From NCBI RefSeq assembly GCF_002210095.1, contig NZ_AQQR01000001.1:620001-684000 (forward strand): 64,000 nt of DNA, given 5' to 3'. Both the position numbers and the translations under genes were made by a program. This document shows, in pieces, positions 15,073 through 24,947 of the stretch (its first letter is position 1; each line of letters starts with the position of its first letter). The notes under the pieces are model-generated. The model did no database searches and was not told the origin of the DNA. It saw nothing but the letters and a program-made list of their open reading frames with translations. Source of the stretch: Marinibacterium profundimaris (GTDB taxonomy: Bacteria; Pseudomonadota; Alphaproteobacteria; Rhodobacterales; Rhodobacteraceae).

Positions 15073-16496
15073 TGATCGTCCCTTCCGTTGAAGATCGTGT
15101 CGTGATGCGTCCGCTCGCCCGAGGCGAGATCCTCGATCCAGAAGCGGATGTCCGTGCGGTCGGCCTGCGACGGGCCCGCGTCGCGCGGCGCGATGACATA
15201 GACCCGCTGGGTCATCGTCTCGTTCGCGGGCACCATCACGGTCTCATAAACCGTGCCTTCAAGCGAGACCCGAAGCGTGTTGTCGCCCTCGACATGGATA
15301 CGATAGGGGCGATCCTCGCCGTTCTTGTTGCGCAGGCGCATGTCGTAGGAATTGCGGATCGAGCCGTCGGACATGGTGACATAGGTGGGGTTGCGGATCG
15401 GCGAGACGTTGACGTCGAAATCCGACCGCACGAAGAGCGCCCAGACCAGGCCCACCCCCACCAGCGACCAGAGCGCGGTGTAGATGATCGTTCGGGTGCG
15501 GAAGATATGCTGCCAGACCGGGCGCGGCTTCTCGCCCGCCTCCTCGCGGGGCTGGTCCGACAGGGCAAGGTAGTCGATCAGTCCCCGCTCCTTGCCGACC
15601 TTGGCCATGATGTCGTCGCAGGCGTCGATGCACAGCGCGCAGGTGATGCATTCCATCTGCTGGCCGTCGCGGATGTCGATCCCCATGGGGCAGACGTTGA
15701 CGCAGGCCATGCAGTCGATGCAATCGCCCAGCTGTTCCGACCCTTCCGCCTTGCGATGCTTGCCGCGCGGCTCTCCGCGCCATTCGCGGTAGGCCACGGT
15801 CAGCGTGTCCGAATCCATCATCGCCGCCTGGATACGCGGCCAGGGGCACATGTAGATGCAGACCTGTTCGCGCATGAAGCCGCCGAAGATGAAGGTTGTG
15901 GCGGTCAGGATCAGCATCGTCGTGTAGGCCACCGGCGGCGCGCTGAAAGTGACCAGCTGGCTTGCCAGGGTGGGCGCATCCGCGAAGTAGAAGATCCAGG
16001 CGCCACCCGTTGCCAGCGCGATCAGGAACCAGGCCGCGAACTTGATGGCGCGAAGGCGCACCTTCTTCGCGGTCCAGCCGGACTGCCAGAGCCGGACGCG
16101 CGCGTTGCGGTCGCCCTCGATCCAGCGTTCGACCAGCATGAACAGGTCCGTCCAGACCGTCTGCGGGCAGGTATAGCCGCACCAGACCCGCCCCAGCGCC
16201 GAGGTGAACAGGAACAGCCCCAGCCCGGCCATGATGAGCAACCCGGCCACGAAATAGAATTCATGCGGCCAGATCTCGATCCAGAAAAAGTAGAAACGCC
16301 TCCCGGCAAGGTCGATCAGCACGGCCTGGTCGGGCAGGTTCGGCCCCCGGTCCCAGCGGATCCAGGGGGTCAGGTAGTAGATGCCCAGCGTGATCCCCAT
16401 GATCCACCATTTCAGCGTGCGGAAGCTGCCCTTCACGCGGCGGGGAAAGATCGGCTCGCGGGCGGCATAGAGGCTGTCGGGTGCGGAATTGCTCAT
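15069..16496 (-). CDS. ccoG: cbb3 maturation iron-sulfur protein CcoG
   Basis: Membrane protein of 475 aa with five or so N-terminal helices, two [4Fe-4S]-type motifs (CIDCMACVNVCPMG and CITCALCIDACDD) and a C-terminal periplasmic domain. CcoG is reported to act as a copper reductase in cbb3 assembly. The conserved CGYTCPQTVWTDLFM and CIYMCPWPRIQ are present. It leads ccoGHIS, and an FNR-like palindrome lies 70 bp upstream of its ATG. Confidence 0.95.
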   Translation of the reverse strand: MSNSAPDSLYAAREPIFPRRVKGSFRTLKWWIMGITLGIYYLTPWIRWDRGPNLPDQAVLIDLAGRRFYFFWIEIWPHEFYFVAGLLIMAGLGLFLFTSALGRVWCGYTCPQTVWTDLFMLVERWIEGDRNARVRLWQSGWTAKKVRLRAIKFAAWFLIALATGGAWIFYFADAPTLASQLVTFSAPPVAYTTMLILTATTFIFGGFMREQVCIYMCPWPRIQAAMMDSDTLTVAYREWRGEPRGKHRKAEGSEQLGDCIDCMACVNVCPMGIDIRDGQQMECITCALCIDACDDIMAKVGKERGLIDYLALSDQPREEAGEKPRPVWQHIFRTRTIIYTALWSLVGVGLVWALFVRSDFDVNVSPIRNPTYVTMSDGSIRNSYDMRLRNKNGEDRPYRIHVEGDNTLRVSLEGTVYETVMVPANETMTQRVYVIAPRDAGPSQADRTDIRFWIEDLASGERTHHDTIFNGRDDQ

Positions 16497-16566
16497 GGAA
16501 CTGGCGGCCTTGTGGTTGCAGGGGTCGGCACGGCTCCGGACCTATCGGCGGGCGGTGAAGCCAGCC

Positions 16567-16580
16567 TTGACATAGGTCAA
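16567..16580. promoter_or_regulatory. FNR-family box upstream of ccoG
   Basis: TTGACATAGGTCAA is a perfect TTGAC-N4-GTCAA palindrome. It differs from the FNR consensus TTGAT-N4-ATCAA only at the inner base of each arm. Its centre is ~77 bp from the ccoG ATG, which suits an activating position near -41.5 with a ~36-nt leader. Either FnrL or a Dnr/NnrR-type regulator could bind. Confidence 0.6.
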
Positions 16581-16875
16581 CCGGAATGTGTGGAGCCGTC
16601 GACCTTGCATGCAGTCTATGCCTCTGAACGCCGGCCGAAAGGTCCTGCGACAATGCGCGACACGGGTTTCGGGGCCGGTGTCACGCGCCCGTGATCGCAG
16701 CTGCGGCATGGCGTCCCGCCGTTTTCGGCAAGAGGTGTCGAACGAAGCGTAGCGCGGCGCCGGCATCCGGGCAAGCGTCCCTGCCGGGGGCGTCGCGAAG
16801 GGCAAACCCGGCCCAGCGGCCGACTCAGGTCCGGGGCCCGAAACGGGCCGGATCGCTCACTGCGCGGCCGGAACC

Positions 16876-16902
16876 CAAAAAGGCGCCGGATGATCCGGCG
16901 CC
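16876..16902 (-). terminator. Rho-independent terminator of ccoNOQP
   Basis: On the minus strand GGCGCCGG, ATCAT, CCGGCGCC forms an 8-bp GC stem with a 5-nt loop, followed by TTTTT. It lies about 120 bp past the ccoP stop and before the ccoG promoter. Confidence 0.72.
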
Positions 16903-17024
16903 TTGTTGCTTTGGTTGGCCTGTCGCTTTGGTTGGATCGTCGGGATCCCATCGTCCCGCCGGGCCGGCCTTGCGGCCTCCTCGGGCGGATCCGTTTCACA
17001 GGGATCCCGACACGGGGCGGACCC

Positions 17025-17906
17025 TCATTCCTCCTCAGGTGCCGCCTCGCCTCCCCCAAGGCCGTGGACATAAAGCGTCACGGCCTTGATCTCGGCATCG
17101 CTCAGGCGCGGGCCCCAGGGGGGCATCACGCCGAAACGCGCATCATGGATCGTCTCGGTGATCGTATCGCGGTCGCCGCCGTAAAGCCAGATCGCATCCG
17201 TGAGGTTCGGTGCGCCCTGCATCCGGTCGCCGGTGCCGTCGTCGCCATGGCACGCCGCGCAATTGTCGGCGAAGAGCTCGGCCCCGGTGTCGGCCATCCC
17301 GGCATCGTATTCCTGCCCCGAGATTTCCAGCACGTATTCCGTGATCGCCGCGATCTCGCCCGTCGACAGTATTTCGCCAAAGGCGGGCATCTGCGAATAG
17401 CGCGCATCCGGATCGGCCTCGTTGCGGATGCCGTGGCGCACGGTGTATTCGATCGAATTCAGATCGCCGCCCCAAAGCCAGTCGTCGTCCAGCAGGTTCG
17501 GATAGCCGCGCGCGCCGGCCGCCCCTGCCCCGTGGCATTGCGAGCAATTGGCCCGGAACACGGCGGCGCCGCCGGCGATGCCGTAGCTGTGCGCGGGGCT
17601 GGACGGATCCAGCGTGTTCAGATCCGCCGCGGCAAGCTGGGCAGCCACCTCGGCGTTCTGCGCCTCGACGCGGGCGATCTCCTCGGCGACCTCGCCGCGG
17701 GTCGAATAGCCCAGCAGGCCGCCGGTCGCGCGGTTGACCATGGGCCAGGCCGGGTAGGCGATGGTGTAGAGCAGCCCGTAGACGATCGTGGCGTAGAACA
17801 GCCACAGCCACCAGCGCGGCAGCGGGTTGTTGAGTTCGCGGATGCCGTCCCACTCGTGACCCGTCGTTTCCACGCCGGTGACGTCGTCCTTCTTGTTGTC
17901 AGCCAT
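17025..17906 (-). CDS. ccoP: cbb3 cytochrome c oxidase diheme subunit CcoP
   Basis: Membrane-anchored diheme cytochrome c of 293 aa. An N-terminal helix around residues 32-52 (WLWLFYATIVYGLLYTIAYPAW) is followed by two heme-binding sites, CSQCHGAGAAG and CAACHGDDGTG, each with a distal Met region (YSQMPAFG and GVMPPWG). The family motif HEWDGIRELNNPLPRWW is present. ATG 17906 shares a base with the ccoQ stop (TGATG); a GTG one codon upstream is the alternative. GGAG lies 8 nt before the ATG. Confidence 0.96.
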   Translation of the reverse strand: MADNKKDDVTGVETTGHEWDGIRELNNPLPRWWLWLFYATIVYGLLYTIAYPAWPMVNRATGGLLGYSTRGEVAEEIARVEAQNAEVAAQLAAADLNTLDPSSPAHSYGIAGGAAVFRANCSQCHGAGAAGARGYPNLLDDDWLWGGDLNSIEYTVRHGIRNEADPDARYSQMPAFGEILSTGEIAAITEYVLEISGQEYDAGMADTGAELFADNCAACHGDDGTGDRMQGAPNLTDAIWLYGGDRDTITETIHDARFGVMPPWGPRLSDAEIKAVTLYVHGLGGGEAAPEEE

Positions 17907-18121
17907 CACGCTGTCTCCGATGTCTTGGATTCACTGGCAGTGTCGCCGCTGTCGCGGCGGCCCGGCTTGTCGTCACGCAACGGGATGCTGGCGGTGTCGC
18001 GATAGGTCTTGCTGGCGCCGGGGCGGAAGACCCAGACCACGACGCCGATGAAGAAGATGAACATCGCCAGCAGCATCCAGCTGTCCGCGAAGTGCCGGAA
18101 GATGGAATATGTGTCGTCCAT
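17906..18121 (-). CDS. ccoQ: cbb3 oxidase small subunit CcoQ
   Basis: Single-helix membrane protein of 71 aa: MDDTYSIFRHFADSWMLLAMFIFFIGVVVWVFRPGASKTYRDTASIPLRDD. The segment VFRPG...YRDTASIPLRDD is the CcoQ signature. The C-terminal tail is polar and longer than in enteric-type CcoQ. It stabilises the complex in known systems. It lies 9 nt downstream of ccoO and overlaps the ccoP start. Confidence 0.93.
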   Translation of the reverse strand: MDDTYSIFRHFADSWMLLAMFIFFIGVVVWVFRPGASKTYRDTASIPLRDDKPGRRDSGDTASESKTSETA

Positions 18122-18130
18122 GGTTCCCCC

Positions 18131-18961
18131 CTATCGGCTCTCGTCCACGGTGAAGGTCGAGAAATCGACCATCGTGCCCAGCACCTGGAGATAGGCGATC
18201 AGCGCGTCCATCTCGCTTACGCCCGGCTGGCTGTCGAAGTTCGACACCGCCGCGCCCGGGTAGCGTTCGAGCATCCCGTCGTAATCGCGGTTGGGATCGG
18301 CCTGCGCCAGCAGGTCGGACTGGGCGTTCTCCAGCATCTCGTCGGTATAGGGCACGCCGACCATCGCATGCGTGCGCATCAGGTCCTCGACCCGGGCGAA
18401 CTCCAGCGGGGTGTCCAGCAGGAAGCCGTATTTCGGCATCACGCTTTCGGGCACCACCGATTGCGGATCGACCAGGTGATCGACATGCCAGGCGTCGGAA
18501 TACCGCCCGCCCACGCGCGCCAGGTCCGGCCCGGTCCGCTTGGACCCCCACTGGAACGGGTGGTCGTACATCGACTCCGCCGCCAGCGAGTAATGCCCGT
18601 AGCGTTCCACCTCGTCGCGCATCGGCCGGATCATCTGGCTGTGGCAGACATAGCAGCCTTCGCGCACATAGATGTCACGGCCCTTCAGCTCGAGCGGGGA
18701 ATAGGGCCGCACCCCTTCCACTTCCTCGATCGTGTTCTCGAGCCAGAACAGCGGCGCGATCTCGACGATGCCACCGACGGTGACCACGAGGAAGGAGAAG
18801 ATGAAAAGCAGCGTCGGGCTCTTTTCGAGGATCGCGTGCTTGTTGATGAAGGCCGAATGGTGGGGCAGTTCGTTGGGGATTTCCTCGGGGAAATCCTTGA
18901 GCTGGCTCACCTTGGGGTCTTCGTCGGGGCTCGGGATCTTGTCGTTTTCGTTCTCAGCCAT
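18131..18961 (-). CDS. ccoO: cbb3 cytochrome c oxidase monoheme subunit CcoO
   Basis: Membrane-anchored monoheme cytochrome c of 276 aa. The family core is clear: [68 protein letters not shown] with the CYVCH heme site, and [13 protein letters not shown]. An acidic N-terminal extension of ~30 residues ([23 protein letters not shown]) precedes it, making the protein longer than the usual ~240 aa. The start is 9 nt after the ccoN stop. Confidence 0.95.
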   Translation of the reverse strand: MAENENDKIPSPDEDPKVSQLKDFPEEIPNELPHHSAFINKHAILEKSPTLLFIFSFLVVTVGGIVEIAPLFWLENTIEEVEGVRPYSPLELKGRDIYVREGCYVCHSQMIRPMRDEVERYGHYSLAAESMYDHPFQWGSKRTGPDLARVGGRYSDAWHVDHLVDPQSVVPESVMPKYGFLLDTPLEFARVEDLMRTHAMVGVPYTDEMLENAQSDLLAQADPNRDYDGMLERYPGAAVSNFDSQPGVSEMDALIAYLQVLGTMVDFSTFTVDESR

Positions 18962-18970
18962 GACTTGTCC

Positions 18971-20578
<1,608 letters not shown>

Positions 20579-20667
20579 AGCTTTTCCCATAGCTCGGGCG
20601 CACGGGCGTCACACACCCCGTGCACGAATTCTCCACGCCGTCATGCAGTCTTCGGCCTTGCCCCTCC

Positions 20668-20681
20668 TTGATTTACATCAA
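20668..20681. promoter_or_regulatory. Consensus FNR/FnrL box of ccoNOQP
   Basis: TTGATTTACATCAA matches the FNR consensus TTGAT-N4-ATCAA exactly. Its centre is ~96 bp from the ccoN ATG, so a start point 41.5 bp downstream would leave a ~55-nt leader, as in an FnrL-activated class II promoter. fnrL itself lies 1 kb away. Confidence 0.88.
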
Positions 20682-20853
20682 GAAGCTCCCATGAACCTTA
20701 GCAGATGCGACAGCGTCGCGGCACCTCCCTGCGCGTCACGATGTCCGCGGCGCGCCAAGGGGTCGCAGGAGGCGCGGGCCCGCCGCCTGGCCCGGCGCGC
20801 CTGTCCGGACGGGCGCGTCCCGCAGGACACGGCAGCCCGGAAATTTTGGGATA

Positions 20854-20872
20854 TCATGCACTTGCAGCATGA
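20854..20872. promoter_or_regulatory. Inverted repeat upstream of the cupin gene
   Basis: TCATGC-ACTTGCA-GCATGA is a 6-7-6 inverted repeat inside a locally AT-rich patch, 84 bp upstream of the cupin ATG. It may be an operator for an unidentified regulator, since no regulator gene adjoins. Confidence 0.4.
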
Positions 20873-20955
20873 AATCTTCTTTGTACGACCGCGACCCGCG
20901 CCGTAGCATCGGTGCCGTTGAACCAGAAGCGCAAGCGTTATCCAGGGAGATCGCC

Positions 20956-21399
20956 ATGAGCGAATTCACCAAGACAAACGACACCGTGGAATGGCTGGGG
21001 ACGTTCTACAAGACGATCCTCGATCCGGCCGCGACCGGCGCGGGGATGTCGATCGTCGACAGCCTCTCGCCCCCCGACAGCGGCCCGCCGCGGCATGTTC
21101 ACCATGCCGAGGACGAGATCTTCGTGATGCTCAGCGGACAGTGCCGCTTCTGGCTGGAGGGGACGGAAACCGTGGCCGGCACCGGCGAGACGGTCTTCAT
21201 CCCACGCGGCAAGGAACACACGTTCAAGGTCGTGGGCAACGAGCCCTCGCGCCACCTGATCATCCTGACGCCGGGGGGATTCGAAGGGTTCTTCCACGAC
21301 ATGGCCAGCGGCGCCTTTGCCATTCCGGCCGACATGCCGGCCATCGAAGAGAGCGCCAAGCGCCACAACATGTCATTCACCGGGCCGCCGCTGGACTGA
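20956..21399 (+). CDS. Cupin-domain protein of unknown function
   Basis: Single-domain cupin of 147 aa. Motif 1 is PPRHVHHAEDEIFVMLSG, giving the metal-binding His-x-His...Glu set; motif 2 is GETVFIPRGKEHTFKVVG with its His. This is the pattern of small quercetinase-like or storage-type cupins, and the substrate is not predictable. ATG 20956 follows GGGAG at good spacing; a longer ATG frame from 20869 gives a poor N-terminus. It is convergent with fnrL and divergent from ccoN. Confidence 0.8.
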   Translation: MSEFTKTNDTVEWLGTFYKTILDPAATGAGMSIVDSLSPPDSGPPRHVHHAEDEIFVMLSGQCRFWLEGTETVAGTGETVFIPRGKEHTFKVVGNEPSRHLIILTPGGFEGFFHDMASGAFAIPADMPAIEESAKRHNMSFTGPPLD

Positions 21400-21417
21400 C
21401 CCCGGCGGATGCGCCGT

Positions 21418-21441
21418 GTGCAGGCGTCCCGGCGCCTGCAC
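21418..21441. terminator. Hairpin between convergent cupin and fnrL genes
   Basis: GTGCAGGCG-TCCCGG-CGCCTGCAC is a perfect 9-bp stem with a 6-nt loop, just after the cupin stop. There is no T-run on either side, so termination is uncertain, but its place between two convergent genes fits a shared 3'-end structure. Confidence 0.42.
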
Positions 21442-21528
21442 GACTCCGCAGGTTTATGAAGTTAAGGACTATGCAAGGAGCCCCGCCTCCGGCCACCCAT
21501 CGGCGCCATACGGCAGAACAGGGCCGGA

Positions 21529-22269
21529 TCAGAAGATCATGCCACCGTCGTCGTCGTCGCCCGTCTCGGCCAGCAATGCGCCGAAATCCGGGATCAGGAT
21601 GGTGCGCTTGCCCTCGAGCTGGATGATTCCATCCTTGCGCAGCTTCGTCAGCTGGCGGCTCACCGTTTCGATCGTGAGGCCGAGGTAATTTGCCATCGTC
21701 TCGCGCGTGATCGGCAACTCCACCCGGCCCTTGTCGCCGAGGATCCCGCCATCGGGCCTGATCGACCGTTTCACGATCAGCGCCAGCAGGCTCGAGATCC
21801 GCTCGCGGGCCGTCTTGCGGCCCAGCAGCAGCATCCAGTCACGCGCCGCGTCAAGCTCGTCCAGCGCCATCTCAAGCAGCCGCTCGCGGACATGCGGCAT
21901 GTCCTCCAGCAGCTCCTCGAACGGCCTGCGGTGGAAACAGCACAACGTCAGCTCGGTCACCGCGGTCACGTCGTACTGCGCTTCGGACCGGCCCGGGCGG
22001 CCGATGAAATCCGACGGCAGAAGCAGGCCGACAAGCTGCGTGCGCCCGTCCTCGATCGAGCGGGTCAGCGTGGCCGTGCCCTTCACGATGGAGGCAACGG
22101 TTTCCAGAGGTTCGCCCCGGATCGCGATGGTCTGGCCAGCGGCGTAAGTCTTGTAGAACTTGATCCGGGACAGCGCGTCCAGCTCTTCGGGTTCGCAGCG
22201 CGCACAGACCGCCCTGTGCCGGATCGGGCAATCCGAACATTCGGGAAGAGCGGCAGATGCGATGGCCAT
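21529..22269 (-). CDS. fnrL: Oxygen-sensing transcription regulator FnrL
   Basis: CRP/FNR-family activator of 246 aa that carries an oxygen-labile [4Fe-4S] cluster. N-terminal cysteines are in CSDCPIRHRAVCARC (C11, C14, C22, C25), with C110/C111 as the internal ligand candidates (LTLCCFHRRPFEELL). The HTH is ITRETMANYLGLTIETVSRQLTKLRKDGII, where E-T-V-S-R is the FNR recognition helix for TTGAT. It is divergent from hemN across a 65-bp gap holding a perfect FNR box, so autoregulation is likely. Likely targets here are ccoNOQP, ccoGHIS and hemN. Confidence 0.95.
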   Translation of the reverse strand: MAIASAALPECSDCPIRHRAVCARCEPEELDALSRIKFYKTYAAGQTIAIRGEPLETVASIVKGTATLTRSIEDGRTQLVGLLLPSDFIGRPGRSEAQYDVTAVTELTLCCFHRRPFEELLEDMPHVRERLLEMALDELDAARDWMLLLGRKTARERISSLLALIVKRSIRPDGGILGDKGRVELPITRETMANYLGLTIETVSRQLTKLRKDGIIQLEGKRTILIPDFGALLAETGDDDDGGMIF

Positions 22270-22287
22270 GTGGGGGTCGTGTCCGGG

Positions 22288-22301
22288 TTGATCTGTATCA
22301 A
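22288..22301. promoter_or_regulatory. Consensus FNR box between fnrL and hemN
   Basis: TTGATCTGTATCAA matches the FNR consensus. It lies 18 bp upstream of the fnrL start and 33 bp upstream of the hemN start, unusually close to both coding regions. Confidence 0.88.
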
Positions 22302-22334
22302 TGCGATCCTGCGCGCCGGAGCTAGGGTCTGCTC

Positions 22335-23681
22335 ATGACCGACCTGTATCCCCGCCTGCGCCGTTACGGCCTTTTTAACGCGAAAGTTCCGCGTTTTACA
22401 AGCTATCCTCCGGCCAATCGTTTCTCCGAGACAGTCTCGGGCGATGTGGCCGGGCCGTGGCTCTCGTCGGTGCCCTCGGGCGCAGACATCTCTCTATATG
22501 TCCATATCCCCTTCTGCCGGCGGTTGTGCTGGTTCTGTGCCTGCCGCACCCAGGGGACCAAGACCGACGGCCCGCTGGCCCGCTATGTCGAGACCCTGCT
22601 GGCGGAAATTGCCATGGTCCGCGACCAGTTGCCGCGCGATCTGCGCGTGGCGCGGCTGCACCTTGGCGGCGGCACGCCGACGATCCTGCCGCCCCACCTG
22701 ATGGAGCGTCTGCTGGGCGCGCTGGACGACCGGTTCGGCCTGTCGGAGCGCGACGAATTCTCGGTCGAGATCGACCCGGTGGAGATCGACCGCCCCCGGC
22801 TCGAGGTGCTGGCCCGCTTCGGTCTGAACCGCGCCAGCCTCGGGGTGCAGGATTTCGATCCGAAGGTGCAGGAGGCCATCGGCCGGATCCAGAGCGTGGA
22901 CGAGACAGACGCGGCCGTCTCGATGCTGCGCGAGCTTGGGGTCGAGGATCTGAATGTCGACCTGCTCTACGGCCTGCCCTTCCAGACCGAGGACAGCCTG
23001 CTGCGCACGCTGGACCGGGTGCGGGACATGGCACCGGGCCGCCTTGCGCTTTACGGCTATGCCCATGTGCCCTGGATGTCGAAGCGCCAGATGGTGATCC
23101 CGGTCGATGCGCTGCCGGGGCCCGAGACGCGCTATGAGCTGTTCGAGACCGCGCGCAAGCGGCTGGTGGCCGACGGCTATGCCCAGATCGGCATCGACCA
23201 TTTCGCCCGCCCCGGCGACGGGCTGGCCCGCGCGCTGGTCGAACGGCGGCTGGCGCGGAACTTCCAGGGCTATACCGAGGACCGCGTGCCCTACCTGATC
23301 GGGCTTGGCGCCTCGTCGATCTCGCGCTTCCCGCAGGGCTACGCGCAGAACCAGCCGGCGACGGCGCTCTACCAGGCGGCCATCGTATCGGGCCGGTCCG
23401 CGACCGCGCGCGGCATCACCCTGACGGCCGAGGACAAGGCCCGCGCCGAGGCGATCCAGCAGCTGATGTGCTATCACGCGATCCGGCTGGACGATCAGAT
23501 GCTGCGCCGGTCCGAGGTGCGCGGATGGCTGGAGGCCCTCGTGGAGCAATACCCCGACGCAATGCGCTTCGACGGGCAGATGCTGACGATCGAGCCCTGG
23601 GCGCGGCCATTGGTGCGGATCTTTGCCGCCCGCCTGGGCGAAACGCGGCCGGCGGAACAGAGTTTCAGCGCGGCGATCTGA
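22335..23681 (+). CDS. hemN: Oxygen-independent coproporphyrinogen III oxidase HemN
   Basis: Radical SAM enzyme of 448 aa that decarboxylates coproporphyrinogen III during anaerobic or microaerobic heme and tetrapyrrole synthesis. The start YGLFNAKVPRFTSYPPANRFSE is typical of true HemN. The cluster motif is HIPFCRRLCWFCACRT (CX3CX2C plus an extra Cys), and the glycine motif is LHLGGGTPTILPP. HemN rather than the HemW paralogue is supported by this N-terminus and length. AGGG lies 7 nt before the ATG. Confidence 0.93.
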   Translation: MTDLYPRLRRYGLFNAKVPRFTSYPPANRFSETVSGDVAGPWLSSVPSGADISLYVHIPFCRRLCWFCACRTQGTKTDGPLARYVETLLAEIAMVRDQLPRDLRVARLHLGGGTPTILPPHLMERLLGALDDRFGLSERDEFSVEIDPVEIDRPRLEVLARFGLNRASLGVQDFDPKVQEAIGRIQSVDETDAAVSMLRELGVEDLNVDLLYGLPFQTEDSLLRTLDRVRDMAPGRLALYGYAHVPWMSKRQMVIPVDALPGPETRYELFETARKRLVADGYAQIGIDHFARPGDGLARALVERRLARNFQGYTEDRVPYLIGLGASSISRFPQGYAQNQPATALYQAAIVSGRSATARGITLTAEDKARAEAIQQLMCYHAIRLDDQMLRRSEVRGWLEALVEQYPDAMRFDGQMLTIEPWARPLVRIFAARLGETRPAEQSFSAAI

Positions 23682-23939
23682 GCCGCGCTGTCACGGATCC
23701 CGCACAGGGCGGTCCGGTCGGGGAGAGGCCCGGCCGTCCGGCGCGGGCGACCTGAGGGAGACCAGGTCGAAAGCCGCGGATCGGGTGAGGGCCCGGTCCG
23801 CGGCGCATCTGCCCGTGCCCCTGCCCAAATCCTGCGCCGGCCGCGGCGACCGGAAACGGGCGACGTCCCGCGCTCACCGCGCCGTGAGCGCGACACCCCG
23901 CCACGGCGTATCCGCCGGCGCCGGACGTATCTAGGCGGC

Positions 23940-24191
23940 ATGAGCATTCTGACACCGATCCCCCCCGCCCTTCCCTGGTACGCCCGCCTGTTCTTCGCCA
24001 TCCCGCTGCTTGGCTGGATCGCAAGGGACGTGGCCTTCGGCCATCCCGAGAACCTCTATTACGCGCTGGGTGGGCTTCTGGCCGCCTGGATCATGGCGAT
24101 CATGAGCTTCGGCGTGGTCGCCGTCTACCTGCCCATGGTGGTGCTGACGCCTGTCTGCCTGGGCATGCTGATCGTCATCTCGCGCGGCTAG
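23940..24191 (+). CDS. Small hydrophobic membrane protein of unknown function
   Basis: 83 aa, with three likely membrane segments: WYARLFFAIPLLGWIARDV, YYALGGLLAAWIMAIMSFGVVAVYL and VVLTPVCLGMLIVIS. I do not recognise the family. The frame is short but its hydrophobic pattern and low Arg content differ from the GC-driven frames around it, which is why I accept it. It lies 258 bp after hemN and 132 bp before the aldolase gene on the same strand, with no evident link to either. Confidence 0.6.
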   Translation: MSILTPIPPALPWYARLFFAIPLLGWIARDVAFGHPENLYYALGGLLAAWIMAIMSFGVVAVYLPMVVLTPVCLGMLIVISRG

Positions 24192-24323
24192 GCGGCGCCG
24201 GGAGCCCCCCGACGGGTTCCGGCGACATGTCCGGGCCGGCATGTCACGGCCCGGTTTTCAGATTTGTACCGCATGCGCCCCCGCGCTAAGCCTGACGCAG
24301 GTGGACAACACGAGGGGGAGTTC

Positions 24324-24947
24324 ATGCGCAATATCGTCGCCATCCTGAGAGGCGTGCAGCCCGACGAGGTCACCGCCGTGGCCGAGGCGCTGATCGGCGC
24401 CGGCATCACCAAGATCGAGGTGCCGCTGAATTCGCCGGATCCGATGGTCTCGATCGAACGGCTGGCCCTGGCCCATGGCGACAGGGCCCTGATCGGGGCC
24501 GGCACGGTGCTAAGCCCCGCCGACGTGGCCGCAACCAAAGCCGCCGGCGGCAGGCTTGTCGTCTCGCCCGATTGCAACCCCGACGTCATCGCCGCGACCA
24601 AGGCCGCCGAGATGCTGTCCTATCCCGGGGTGATGACGCCCACCGAGTGTTTCGCCGCCCTGCGCGCCGGGGCCGACGGGCTGAAGATCTTTCCCGGCTC
24701 GCTGATCGGCCCCGAGGGGCTGAAGGCGATCCGCGCCGTGCTGCCGGTGGGCACCGAGGTGCTGGCCGTGGGCGGTGCCGGGGCGGAGAACCTGGCCGAA
24801 TGGATCGATGCGGGCGCCAGCGGCTTCGGCATCGGCAGCGCGCTCTACAAGCCCGGCGACAGCGCCGCCACCGTCGCCAGCCGCGCAGAGCGGCTGGTTG
24901 CGGCCTATGACAAGGCCACCACCGGGATCGAGGAGGCACTGACATGA
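24324..24947 (+). CDS. dgoA: 2-dehydro-3-deoxy-6-phosphogalactonate aldolase (DgoA-type)
   Basis: KDPG/KDPGal aldolase-family protein of 207 aa that cleaves a 2-keto-3-deoxy-6-phospho sugar acid to pyruvate and glyceraldehyde 3-phosphate. The Schiff-base Lys121 is in [12 protein letters not shown] and the catalytic Glu32 in [11 protein letters not shown]; the VPLNSP segment and phosphate loop GIGSALY favour DgoA over Eda. ATG 24324 follows AGGGGGAG; an upstream ATG gives a non-family extension. It overlaps the SMP-30 lactonase gene by 4 nt. The kinase of the De Ley-Doudoroff pathway is not nearby. Confidence 0.88.
   Translation: MRNIVAILRGVQPDEVTAVAEALIGAGITKIEVPLNSPDPMVSIERLALAHGDRALIGAGTVLSPADVAATKAAGGRLVVSPDCNPDVIAATKAAEMLSYPGVMTPTECFAALRAGADGLKIFPGSLIGPEGLKAIRAVLPVGTEVLAVGGAGAENLAEWIDAGASGFGIGSALYKPGDSAATVASRAERLVAAYDKATTGIEEALT

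Larger units (their letters stand above)
16497..17024. other. Intergenic region between ccoP and ccoG
   Basis: 528 bp without a supported gene. It holds the probable terminator of ccoNOQP (16876-16902) and an FNR-like box before ccoG (16567-16580). A short direct repeat, CTTTGGTTGG, occurs twice near 16908 and 16925. The rest shows nothing recognisable. Confidence 0.65.
20591..20955. other. Divergent promoter region of ccoN and the cupin gene
   Basis: About 365 bp without a gene. It holds the FNR box for ccoNOQP on the left and an inverted repeat upstream of the cupin gene on the right. The middle is GC-rich with nothing recognisable. Confidence 0.65.

Noticed and set aside
16903-16940. Short direct repeat CTTTGGTTGG as a regulatory iteron or CRISPR fragment
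   Set aside because: Only two copies 17 bp apart with no array structure or cas genes.
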